Positions 8,282 to 15,462 are shown, counted from the first letter of the stretch. The stretch is 19,827 bases of DNA from a candidate division LCP-89 bacterium (GCA_025774735.1 JALGZU010000017.1:1-19827), one strand, 5' to 3'. A program made the numbers and translations. The notes: generated by a model not told the origin, from the sequence alone.

Positions 8282-10255
8282 CTACTTGAGCAGCACCATC
8301 TTTCCCGTGCTCACGAATTTCCCCGCTTCCAGCCGGTAAATATAAATCCCTGACGCTAGGCCCGATCCGTCGAATACCACCTCGTGGTAACCGGAAGAGA
8401 AATACTCCGTAGTCGGGGTCGTCCTCGACCCCGACTTGCTAACTTGTCTTCCGTGTATATCATATACATCAAGCTTTACCTGACCCGCCACCGGCAACTC
8501 AAAACTGATCACCGTCGATGCGTTGAAGGGATTGGGGGAATTCTGGTGAAGACGGAAACCTGTAACTGGTGTGGCTTGCACCGACACTGTAATAGGATCG
8601 GAGAAGGTGATCGATCCACTAATACCGATCTGTTCCAGACGGTATTCGTAGGTTTCCCCCGGTTGTGCCGTTTGATCGGTGAAAGTATAGGTATGCGGTA
8701 CAACCGTCGTCCCATGACCGGGTATAAGCGGGCTGACGTCCTGGTACTGCCCTTCATCCTGCCTTCGTTCGACTTTCCAGCCGTAGCAGTCGATTTCTGA
8801 TGCCGTCTGCCAGGTGAGTTCGACTCCATTGATTATTACTTCAGCCTCAAAACTCACCAGCACCACCGGCGTCGGCGGCCCGGATTGGGTGTATTTGATG
8901 GTTAGATAGTCATTCTGTGTCGATTCCGAGAAACTACATCCAGTTACATAAACATTTCCCAATGAGTCAACATCAATCGCATCAGCACTATCGTTTATGT
9001 TTTCCGGGCCATTGTAGGTTGCGATCCATTGTTCCACACCATTAGTATTATATTTGATTGTGACAAACATCATATTATCTCCAGCGCCGGGTAATTCATC
9101 GCAGTATCCTGTTACATAAACATTTCCCTCGTAATCTAGTAGAAGGCCACCACTGGGAATATCAACACCATCACCTGGACCGTTATAAATGGCTACCCAC
9201 AGTTCCTCTCCATCAGGACTATACTTAATGGTAGCCCAATCATAATTCACACCCCAGCTCATCCCGGTCACGAAAACGTTACCATCCGAATCAACAGCAA
9301 TGGAAAATCCTTTATCCTCATCATCTCCAGATCCGTTGTATGTCGCAATCCATTGTTCAATACCATCGGAATTATATTTGATGGTTGCATAATTCCAAGA
9401 TGAAAAGTTTATTCCCCAACTATATCCCGTTACATAAACATTTTGGTCATTATCTACAGATATTGCATAAGCCACATCGACATAATTTCCTATACCATCA
9501 TAACTTGCTACCCATAATTCTTCGCCATCATTGTTATATTTAATGGTAGCATAGTCTGTCGATGAAGTTTCAAATATAAAACTTCCGCCCGTTACATATA
9601 TATTCTCTTCTTCGTCAATTTCCATATTCCATGCCCTATCATTACCATTTCCTGTTCCATTGTAATTCACGATCCACTGTTCTATGCCCTCTGAATTATA
9701 TTTAATTGTTGTGTAGTCTTTGTCAGATGGATATGAAATGGTGCTATAACCAGTTACATACACATTACCATCGCTGTCCGTTACTAATGAATAAGCACAG
9801 TCCACATAATTTGCGGGACCATTATACCTGGCTACCCATTGTTCGACACCTGTTGGATCATATTTGACTGTTGCATAATCTTTTGTGTTTATACTTACTC
9901 CCGATCGGCTATATCCGGTGATAAAAATATTGCCAAATGGATCTAAGTCTATTGAAGTTGCACAATCTTCACTATTGCCCGGTCCATCGTATGTAATCCA
10001 CCACTGTTCAACGCCCTCTGCATCATACTTAACGGTAGCAAAATCTAAATTCAAGTAGTACCCACTTTCGCCTGTGATATAGACATTTCCTTCATCATCT
10101 ACTGCAATAACTTTAGCAGCATCTCCACCATTTTGTGGCCCGTTATAATTTGCCACCCATTCCTCCCACACCTGGGCACGGGCCGGGCTGCTGGCATGAA
10201 CAAAGATCAACAAAATCACCGCCAGCCAAACAGAAATTAGTATCGCCCTTTTCAT
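8282..10255 (-). CDS. Secreted SBBP-repeat beta-propeller protein with Fn3-like and T9SS sorting domains
   Basis: The 657-residue exported protein has a signal peptide at 1-27 ending in 'SSPARA'. Eight tandem repeats of ~51-57 residues follow, with consensus 'W(I/V)A.YNG.GN..D.A..I.VD..GNVYVTG.S......DYATIKYN.DG.EQ', which is the SBBP beta-propeller repeat. Next comes an Fn3-like domain ('GVELTWQTASEIDCYGWKVERR', ~505-600). The type-A T9SS sorting domain ends the protein ('NSPNPFNASTVISFELP' to 'TGKMVLLK'). The protein is presumably exported across the outer membrane by T9SS and anchored or released at the cell surface; the ligand is unknown. I chose the ATG at 10255 because GGAGGTGA lies just upstream and a typical signal peptide starts there; a longer frame to 10372 adds 39 non-signal residues and crosses the promoter. 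The repeat core is AT-rich (one 60-nt line near 9421 is ~33% GC) while the ends are GC-richer. Confidence 0.9.
   Translation of the reverse strand: MKRAILISVWLAVILLIFVHASSPARAQVWEEWVANYNGPQNGGDAAKVIAVDDEGNVYITGESGYYLNLDFATVKYDAEGVEQWWITYDGPGNSEDCATSIDLDPFGNIFITGYSRSGVSINTKDYATVKYDPTGVEQWVARYNGPANYVDCAYSLVTDSDGNVYVTGYSTISYPSDKDYTTIKYNSEGIEQWIVNYNGTGNGNDRAWNMEIDEEENIYVTGGSFIFETSSTDYATIKYNNDGEELWVASYDGIGNYVDVAYAISVDNDQNVYVTGYSWGINFSSWNYATIKYNSDGIEQWIATYNGSGDDEDKGFSIAVDSDGNVFVTGMSWGVNYDWATIKYSPDGEELWVAIYNGPGDGVDIPSGGLLLDYEGNVYVTGYCDELPGAGDNMMFVTIKYNTNGVEQWIATYNGPENINDSADAIDVDSLGNVYVTGCSFSESTQNDYLTIKYTQSGPPTPVVLVSFEAEVIINGVELTWQTASEIDCYGWKVERRQDEGQYQDVSPLIPGHGTTVVPHTYTFTDQTAQPGETYEYRLEQIGISGSITFSDPITVSVQATPVTGFRLHQNSPNPFNASTVISFELPVAGQVKLDVYDIHGRQVSKSGSRTTPTTEYFSSGYHEVVFDGSGLASGIYIYRLEAGKFVSTGKMVLLK
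8411..8436. repeat. In-frame palindromic element in the sorting-domain coding region
   Basis: The perfect 11-bp arms AGTCGGGGTCG (8411-8421) and CGACCCCGACT (8426-8436) enclose TCCT. The preceding bases create a GTAG left edge at 8409-8412. The element lies inside the T9SS sorting domain of the minus-strand SBBP gene, just after 'DIHGRQVSK'. It encodes 'SGSRTTPT', where related sorting domains have a shorter 'VxxLVxGW' loop. Stem strength far exceeds what coding constraint requires. Confidence 0.65.
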
Positions 10256-10295
10256 GGCTTCACCTCCACGAAATTCAGAATAATACTTTTCCCTA

Positions 10296-10324
10296 AACTT
10301 AATAAATAAATTCGTCATTGTCAA
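10296..10324 (-). promoter_or_regulatory. Promoter of the SBBP-propeller gene
   Basis: On the minus strand a perfect TTGACA (complement of 10319-10324) is followed by 17 nt and a weak TAAGTT (complement of 10296-10301). The ATG lies about 40 nt downstream. The -35 and its upstream AT-rich flank belong to a block repeated at 15366-15416. Confidence 0.6.
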
Positions 10325-10355
10325 GCACTTTTTATTATCCGGGTAAAAATTTTTT
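10304..10355 (-). repeat. Promoter-block direct repeat, copy 1
   Basis: These 52 nt match 15366-15416 except for one G/A substitution (10314 versus 15376) and one extra A in an A-run. The block spans the -35 TTGACA, part of the spacer, a CCCGG-containing segment and an A/T tract that could be an UP element. It sits upstream of one of the two genes whose sorting domains are also closely similar. Confidence 0.85.
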
Positions 10356-10377
10356 GATTTTCGTCTGGACATTCGAT

Positions 10378-10410
10378 CAAAAAAAGGCGCCCCGTAGTTA
10401 CGAGACGCCT
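10378..10410 (-). terminator. Terminator of the split beta-helix/Fn3 gene
   Basis: On the minus strand AGGCGTCTCG pairs with CGGGGCGCCT (10 bp including G-U pairs; complement of 10401-10410 and 10385-10394) around a 6-nt loop. A run of seven T follows. It lies 24 nt past the stop of the upstream gene. Confidence 0.85.
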
Positions 10411-10434
10411 CTTATCGTTTTGGTTCTTAACGTT

Positions 10435-12171
10435 TTATTTCATCAGCACCATCTTGCCGGCTTCGACGAAATCGCCCGCCTGCAACTGGTAGATGTACAC
10501 GCCTGAAGCCAGGCTCGATCCGTCGAAGGTGACGTCGTGAGCGCCGGTGTTGCGCCATCCGTCAACCAGTATCGCCACGCGGCTGCCCTGTGAGTTGTAC
10601 ACTTCCAAACTCACCAGGGATGCTTGAGGTAGACTAAAGCTGATGGTCGTCACCGGGTTGAACGGATTCGGCGAGTTGGAGTGAAGCACGTACTTCGCTG
10701 CCGAGGCATCGAAATTCAGTTCGCCGGCTTGAGCGCCGTTTTCGATGCAGCTCCAGGATCCGGATGCTCCATCCGAGACGCCTTCCTTGGTAAACGCGAA
10801 GGTATCGCAGGACCAGATCACGCCCATGGCTTCATCGCCGATGAACGAGCGGTAGAAGTATTCGCCCGCGGGGGCGTTGCCCGGTATCTCCTGGCTCATA
10901 TCCCGGGTCATGGACTGTGCGGGCTGCATAGTGATGCTCCGGGAGAGCACCGGTCCGTAGACCGCGCCGTTGGGCAGCACCACGTCCATCCAGACGTCGA
11001 AGGTCGCAGCGTTCACCGGGGCACTAAGATCCACCGTGTAGTTGAACGAACCGCCTGTAGCCGGGATCACGATCGGCAGACTTTCCGGTGTCAGGGTCAC
11101 CGCCACCGGGAAATTCTCTTCCGGCGGAGTGAAGAGTACGGCGTAATCGTTCTGCACACCCAACGAGGTCGGATCGTAGGCGCCGTTCATGCCTAATTCA
11201 ATCCCGACCGCTTCGGCCTGGTTCTCGATGCCGAAAGTCGCTTCGGATGGATCAGATACCGTCAACCACTGGAAGAGGATCTTGCCGTCTCCGGTCGTGG
11301 TGGGATGCTGAGCCGGATCGTAGAGGACCACCTGGAAGGTTTCCAGAGCCGTCTCCGGAGTCCACTGCGGCACCTGGTAAAATTCCACCGTGAAAGTCCC
11401 GGCTGCCGCGTCATGATAAGTGGCGATCTGGCCCCCATGTTCCAGATTCAGGTCTTCCCAGAAGGGAGCCAGCATGGCGGGAGGTCCGTCGGCGTCGGGG
11501 ATGGCTGAATTGGACCAATCCACCTCTGTTACGGCGTCGCCGAAAGCCACCCAGCCGTTGGTGCAGATGGTGATCTGGTCGTACGACAAGCCGTAGTACT
11601 GGAAGCTGAATGGCAGGTCCACGAGTGCCGAGAAATCATCCTGGGTTGTCAATTCGGCCACTTCCGTTCCCGCACCACCCGCGGTCGGAGCGATTTCAGT
11701 CCAGTTGAACGCCGGACCGCCGGGATCGCCGCTTTCCAGAGCCACGTAGCCGTACGCATCCGGCCCTGTAGGCAGCGTCGTGATCGGAGGTCCGATCCAA
11801 CCCTTTAAGGTGAAGGCGTAAAGACCGTCGATATCGGTATAAGCTAAGATTTTGTAGCGGTAAGCATCCTGAATCGGAACAGCGTCGTTGTACTCGGCAT
11901 AAGCGCCGGGGGTCACTCCGTTCAGATCGGCGATCAATTCGCCGTTGCGATAAATCATCACGCCGTTCAGGGAAGATATCGCCGAACCGTCCGTGTTTTC
12001 TATCGGATTGGTCCAGGAGAGCGCCACGTCAAATTCGTTGGGAGTCGTGACGACCTGGAGGTCGGTCGGCATCAGGGGGCGCACGGTGTAAGGGATTGCG
12101 CCCATGTCGTATTCTGCCTGACCGGCTCCGATCAGGGGGGAGGTGGCATTCAGGGAGAAGTCGCCGTTCAA
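10435..12171 (-). CDS. 3' part of interrupted beta-helix/Fn3/T9SS-sorted surface protein
   Basis: The 578-residue frame is the downstream part of a gene whose 5' part is at 12250-12774, in the same frame. The reading frame stays open up to the TGA at 12250-12252. The TTG at 12171 is only a formal start: it lies inside 'DPLNGDFSLNATSPLIGAG', a typical end of a beta-helix domain. Next is an Fn3 domain ('PTDLQVVTTPNEFDVALSWTNP', ~35-125), then a ~200-residue domain with 'FSFQYYGLSYDQITICTNGWVAFG' and 'APFWEDLN' that resembles nidogen-like surface domains. A beta-sandwich follows ('LPIVIPATGGSFNYTVDLS' to 'YFYRSFIG'), and a standard T9SS sorting domain ends the protein ('NSPNPFNPVTTISFSLP' to 'GKMVLMK'). 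Without readthrough or a new start the fragment would lack a signal peptide and could not be secreted. Confidence 0.8.
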   Translation of the reverse strand: MNGDFSLNATSPLIGAGQAEYDMGAIPYTVRPLMPTDLQVVTTPNEFDVALSWTNPIENTDGSAISSLNGVMIYRNGELIADLNGVTPGAYAEYNDAVPIQDAYRYKILAYTDIDGLYAFTLKGWIGPPITTLPTGPDAYGYVALESGDPGGPAFNWTEIAPTAGGAGTEVAELTTQDDFSALVDLPFSFQYYGLSYDQITICTNGWVAFGDAVTEVDWSNSAIPDADGPPAMLAPFWEDLNLEHGGQIATYHDAAAGTFTVEFYQVPQWTPETALETFQVVLYDPAQHPTTTGDGKILFQWLTVSDPSEATFGIENQAEAVGIELGMNGAYDPTSLGVQNDYAVLFTPPEENFPVAVTLTPESLPIVIPATGGSFNYTVDLSAPVNAATFDVWMDVVLPNGAVYGPVLSRSITMQPAQSMTRDMSQEIPGNAPAGEYFYRSFIGDEAMGVIWSCDTFAFTKEGVSDGASGSWSCIENGAQAGELNFDASAAKYVLHSNSPNPFNPVTTISFSLPQASLVSLEVYNSQGSRVAILVDGWRNTGAHDVTFDGSSLASGVYIYQLQAGDFVEAGKMVLMK

Positions 12172-12249
12172 AGGATCAACGAAATCGGGATCGTTGTAAA
12201 GGTCGCCTGTTCCAGGCCAGGGGTCGAAGCTAGACCACGACCCGCCGCC

Positions 12250-12774
12250 TCAACCTGCGCACCATTCCTCGTAATCCCCCTCCGCGTTCCCCCAGGCGTT
12301 GTTGAAAGCCAGCCAACGGGACACGTTCTCATCGCAGGAGACGCCGATGTGCGACGAATACGCGAAGATGTTGGAAGTAAGGGTCAGGTTCGAACCGGAA
12401 TCGAACCAGACAGCGTCGACGTTGCCGGCGAAGGTGCAGTGATCGATCCAGCCGTGACCGCCCGATTCAAATGAGACAGCCTTGTCGGTCGATCCGGTCA
12501 GGATGAGGCCGCAGACGTCCAATATTGCCGTTGGTTGCACGCCGATGGTGCCGCCCTGCAGGTCGACCAGTGCTCCGCAGCTGATGATGCAGACCGTCTC
12601 GTCCGCCAGATGCAGCCCGCCGGTGTAGGTCTCCGCCGGGTCGAGAACGATCAGGCGGTCGTAGCCGGCACCGGGCAGAGCTTCGTCGTACGCCTGCTGC
12701 AGCGGGATCGCCAGCGCCTGACCCGACCAGATTACTACTACAACCAGCGCTAGAACTATAGAAACTTTCTTCAT
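12250..12774 (-). CDS. 5' part of interrupted beta-helix/Fn3/T9SS-sorted surface protein
   Basis: The 174-residue piece starts at the ATG at 12774, preceded by AGGAGGAGG. An in-frame ATG at 12801 would overlap that ribosome binding site and precede the signal peptide, so I rejected it. Residues 1-22 ('MKKVSIVLALVVVVIWSGQALA') are a clean Sec signal. The rest has short beta-helix coils: 'GGLHLADETVCIISCGALVDLQGGTI', 'AILDVCGLILTGSTDKAVSFESGGHGWIDHCTFAGN' and 'LTLTSNIFAYSSHIGVSC'. It ends at TGA after 'EGDYEEWCAG', in mid-coil. The truncated product could be exported to the periplasm but lacks the sorting domain. Confidence 0.75.
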   Translation of the reverse strand: MKKVSIVLALVVVVIWSGQALAIPLQQAYDEALPGAGYDRLIVLDPAETYTGGLHLADETVCIISCGALVDLQGGTIGVQPTAILDVCGLILTGSTDKAVSFESGGHGWIDHCTFAGNVDAVWFDSGSNLTLTSNIFAYSSHIGVSCDENVSRWLAFNNAWGNAEGDYEEWCAG

Positions 12775-12835
12775 GCCTCCTCCTATCCGTGATTTTGTCA
12801 AAGTTTACCGTACTTATGAAGGTTACTTTGGTAAT

Positions 12836-12864
12836 AATATAACAAACCTTTGCCCCAATTGCAA
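12836..12864 (-). promoter_or_regulatory. Promoter of the split beta-helix/Fn3 gene
   Basis: On the minus strand TTGCAA (12859-12864), a 17-nt spacer and TATATT (complement of 12836-12841) place the start near 12829. This gives a ~55-nt leader ending in the AGGAGGAGG ribosome binding site. It sits just downstream of the preceding gene's terminator. Confidence 0.65.
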
Positions 12865-12884
12865 GCAAAAAGATACGACCAGTG

Positions 12885-12912
12885 AAAAAAGCGTCCCGAT
12901 CACCTGGGACGC
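12885..12912 (-). terminator. Terminator of the long beta-helix gene
   Basis: On the minus strand GCGTCCC (complement of 12906-12912) pairs with GGGACGC (complement of 12891-12897) around an 8-nt loop. TTTTTT (complement of 12885-12890) follows. Confidence 0.85.
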
Positions 12913-12942
12913 CACTCGATTGATTAGAAACCGTTTCGCTTT

Positions 12943-12989
12943 GTAGGGCGGGGGTGTTCCGAAGGGACTCCTTTGGAGCTTCCCCCGCC
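12943..12989. repeat. Branched palindromic (REP-like) element in the 3' UTR of the long beta-helix gene
   Basis: The outer arms GGCGGGGG (12947-12954) and CCCCCGCC (12982-12989) pair perfectly. The interior holds two small hairpins, GTTCC-GAA-GGGAC and CTCC-TTT-GGAG, which share one C. The whole can fold as a three-way junction. The left edge is GTAG (12943-12946), as in the element at 8409. It lies between the stop codon and the intrinsic terminator and is not needed for termination. Confidence 0.55.
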
Positions 12990-12994
12990 AATAA

Positions 12995-15313
12995 TCATTT
13001 TAACAAGACCATTTTCCCCGTCCCCATGAATTCCCCCGCCTCCAGCCGGTAGATATAAATCCCCGACGCTAATCCCGACCCATCGAAGGAAACTTCGTGG
13101 TAACCGGCCTCCAGCCAGCCGTTCTGCAGGGGCGATCTTTGTGATCGCCCGCAAACATCGAATACCTCGAGCTTCACCTGACCCGCAACCGGCAGTTCGA
13201 AGCCGATGACGGTTGATGCGTTGAAGGGATTGGGATGAGCACCATAAAGTGCGAATTCATCTGGAGATGCCGAATAAGTCATTTCGTTCTCAAGACCTTC
13301 AAATTCTTCACCCCAATTGTGCCATTCACCTTCTTCATCACCGTCCGTTGTACCCAGCTTGGTGAAGATAAAAGTGCTAACCGACGTATCCGCACCCACC
13401 ACCGCGTATCCGCGATATTCGTAAATGCCGCCAGGTGTAAATGCAGGTACATCCTGCGTCCTCAACTTGCTCAGGTTCGTATTTGCAGGAATAGACGCGG
13501 TTACCAGACCGATCACCGGACCGTAAGTCGATCCGTCGGGTAATTCAACATCGCACCAGATATTGGCCGTCTGATCTGATCCCGTACAGTTCGAGACCGT
13601 AATCAGGAAATTAAAGCTGCCTCCAGACGAGGGAATCAGCAGGGGCGCATCGTATGGAGTCACCAGAATCCGTAAGGGAATGCTCTGATTGTAGTAGTTT
13701 GCGCCGATGTCGGCGATGGTACTATCCGGATCCCAGGCCCCATAAGGATTTCCGGCATCGATACAGGGCGATCCCCAGAGGATGTTGCCGTGCGGCTGAG
13801 CGATAGTGGCGAACATTGGATTCTCATCGATATTTCCAACGCCAGCCCAGCCTCCCTCAATGTTAGAATAGGTCACCTCCCCCGTATAACCGCCGATCTG
13901 ACCCGCTGAATTACCTCGGACGGTTGTATTAGTGATGGGAATGGTAGTTGATTGGAAGTACAAACCGCCATAAGAAGCAGAAGTGTTGTTTCGGATGGTG
14001 CACTTATTGACCAAACCGTTGGATGTGTAAAAGAAGACACCCCCGCCGGTTAGTGTGGCATGGTTGAAGGTTACGTTGTTGCGGATGAACTGCAAGTTGG
14101 ACACATTGTGTATGTAAACTCCACCTCCTTGGTGAGCGGAATTGCCGCTGATGATGTTGTCAATGACGAGCTGGTTGTTGGCGTTGCCGCTCAGATACAA
14201 TCCACCGCCATTATATCCTGGTCCGCTGGAATTGTTGGCGATGAAATTGTTTTGGAACGTATTGTTTGGTGAGTTACAAAAGATACCGCCTCCCCAGAGC
14301 AAAGAATAATTATCGGTTATTTCATTTTCGATAATTTGATACGGACCACCTAATGCAAAAATTCCAGCACCCTGTTCATTTGAGGCATTGTCTAATACTA
14401 GATTGCCCTTTATTATGCTTTCCAAATTTGATTGAAGGTATATCCCCCCGCCATTTTCAGCTGCGAAGTTACCGATAATCAAGTTGTTTTCAATCGTAGG
14501 ATTTGAAATATAATTTTCTAGACCCCCAGCACAACCATAATTTGCATAATTATAACTGATAGTATTATTGCTGATTATACCACCGAGACCAGGTGAACTA
14601 CTCACTGTGACGCCTCCGCCATGATAATGTGCCCAGTTATCCGTAACGGTGTTATTCATGAAATTAACGGTGGTCAGTACAATAAAAACACCACCCACGT
14701 CGTCATCTGCCCAGTTATTGGCGATGTAATTATCTGTGATTAAGATATTGGAATTGTAGAAATAAATACCACCACCGCCGTATTGTGCGAAATTATTAGT
14801 AATCGTACAAAAGCTTATCTCAGAATTGGAATTCGTCCCCCATATACCTCCGCCATCATCGTCGGCTTTGCAACTGTCAATTTCACAATATGTAATTGTG
14901 GGGCTGCAGTGATCAATCTGGATTCCCCCACCATCATTGTCCGGCCCGGAAGCGTAACCGTGTTTGATGATACAGTACTCTAGCCTGCTTGTATCCGCCG
15001 CCTCTAAGAACCGGATGCCATGCCAATATTGATCGGGGTAATACCAATCGAAACGTATGGGATCCGCTGCCGTTCCCACGGCTTGAAAGCCGGCTGCGTT
15101 CATGACGATGAGTTTGTAATCGCCCGTGAACAGGACTTCTACACCTGAAACAATCGATAAACCCATTCCGGAAGGGATTTGAATTTCGCCCGTTACCAGC
15201 ACTGTATCAGTTACCCATTCGCCGGAAACATTGCCGGAAACCCTGATCATCCTCCCCCATGCGACGAGTGGAATCACCAAATTAAGATAGAGAAGAATTT
15301 TTAGGAAACGCAT
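12995..15313 (-). CDS. Secreted right-handed beta-helix protein with T9SS sorting domain
   Basis: The 772-residue exported protein has a signal peptide ('MRFLKILLYLNLVIPLVAWG'). A long right-handed beta-helix follows from ~95 to ~500, made of Asn/Gly-rich coils such as 'NNTVTDNWAHYHGGGVTV', 'NNLIIGNFAAENGGGIYL' and 'NNVTFNHATLTGGGVFF'. The 'GGG(I/V)' motif recurs at nearly every second turn, as in polymorphic outer-membrane and parallel beta-helix proteins. After 'GNIDENPMF' a beta-sandwich begins ('LVTPYDAPLLIPSSGGSFNF' to 'YEYRGYAV'), like that of the neighbouring split gene. The end is a T9SS sorting domain ('AHPNPFNASTVIGFELP' to 'TGKMVLLK'). I chose the ATG at 15313 (AGAGG 5 nt upstream) over 15334, which has no ribosome binding site. 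Helices of this type often bind or cleave polysaccharides, but I see no catalytic signature. Confidence 0.9.
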   Translation of the reverse strand: MRFLKILLYLNLVIPLVAWGRMIRVSGNVSGEWVTDTVLVTGEIQIPSGMGLSIVSGVEVLFTGDYKLIVMNAAGFQAVGTAADPIRFDWYYPDQYWHGIRFLEAADTSRLEYCIIKHGYASGPDNDGGGIQIDHCSPTITYCEIDSCKADDDGGGIWGTNSNSEISFCTITNNFAQYGGGGIYFYNSNILITDNYIANNWADDDVGGVFIVLTTVNFMNNTVTDNWAHYHGGGVTVSSSPGLGGIISNNTISYNYANYGCAGGLENYISNPTIENNLIIGNFAAENGGGIYLQSNLESIIKGNLVLDNASNEQGAGIFALGGPYQIIENEITDNYSLLWGGGIFCNSPNNTFQNNFIANNSSGPGYNGGGLYLSGNANNQLVIDNIISGNSAHQGGGVYIHNVSNLQFIRNNVTFNHATLTGGGVFFYTSNGLVNKCTIRNNTSASYGGLYFQSTTIPITNTTVRGNSAGQIGGYTGEVTYSNIEGGWAGVGNIDENPMFATIAQPHGNILWGSPCIDAGNPYGAWDPDSTIADIGANYYNQSIPLRILVTPYDAPLLIPSSGGSFNFLITVSNCTGSDQTANIWCDVELPDGSTYGPVIGLVTASIPANTNLSKLRTQDVPAFTPGGIYEYRGYAVVGADTSVSTFIFTKLGTTDGDEEGEWHNWGEEFEGLENEMTYSASPDEFALYGAHPNPFNASTVIGFELPVAGQVKLEVFDVCGRSQRSPLQNGWLEAGYHEVSFDGSGLASGIYIYRLEAGEFMGTGKMVLLK
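13126..13150. repeat. In-frame palindromic element in the sorting-domain coding region (second copy type)
   Basis: Perfect 8-bp arms GGGCGATC (13130-13137) and GATCGCCC (13143-13150) enclose TTTGT, with a GCAG left edge at 13126-13129. It lies in the T9SS sorting domain of the minus-strand beta-helix gene, at the position homologous to the palindrome at 8411-8436. It encodes 'GRSQRSP', where the usual domain reads roughly 'GRxVxxLV'. Confidence 0.6.
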
Positions 15314-15357
15314 GGTTGCCTCTAATAAATTCATCTAGGAAAAACTAACCTCATTTC

Positions 15358-15386
15358 AAAATAACAAATAAATTCATCATTGTCAA
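15358..15386 (-). promoter_or_regulatory. Promoter of the long beta-helix gene
   Basis: On the minus strand a perfect TTGACA (complement of 15381-15386), a 17-nt spacer and TATTTT (complement of 15358-15363). Start is expected near 15351, ~38 nt before the ATG. Confidence 0.7.
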
Positions 15387-15416
15387 GCACTTTTTATTAT
15401 CCGGGTAAAATTTTTT
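15366..15416 (-). repeat. Promoter-block direct repeat, copy 2
   Basis: This near-identical partner of 10304-10355 has one substitution and a one-base indel. The similarity stops abruptly on both sides: -10 regions and leaders differ between the two genes. That is consistent with duplication or gene conversion of a defined promoter module. Confidence 0.85.
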
Positions 15417-15462
15417 CGCCAGCCGCTCTCCTGCCCGTTTGGGCACTTGGGTGCGGATTCGC

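Larger units (their letters stand above)
10435..12774 (-). pseudogene. Reconstructed full-length surface protein gene interrupted by one TGA
   Basis: Joining the two pieces through the TGA at 12250-12252 gives one continuous frame of 780 codons with no shift needed. It runs signal peptide - short right-handed beta-helix - Fn3 - nidogen-like domain - beta-sandwich - T9SS sorting domain. Between the TGA and the formal TTG start the frame still reads protein-like ('GGGSWSSFDPWPGTGDLYNDPDFVDP'). Its own promoter and terminator are intact. Options are a recent nonsense mutation, a sequencing or assembly error (TGG or CGA to TGA would suffice), or programmed readthrough. A recent change seems most likely. 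Confidence 0.7.

Noticed and set aside
8900..10170. CRISPR-like periodic pattern in the SBBP region (about every 155-170 nt).
   Set aside because: The period equals the ~52-residue protein repeat, the units are diverged and in-frame, and there are no short identical repeats with unique spacers.
12220..12252. Selenocysteine insertion at the in-frame TGA, with the GGGTCG/CGACCC hairpin as a bacterial SECIS and a GGTCT in the loop.
   Set aside because: The apical loop begins only ~12 nt after the TGA, closer than the usual 16-37 nt. The protein is a structural surface protein with no redox role, and no selenium genes are visible in the window. TGA is a normal stop for several genes here.
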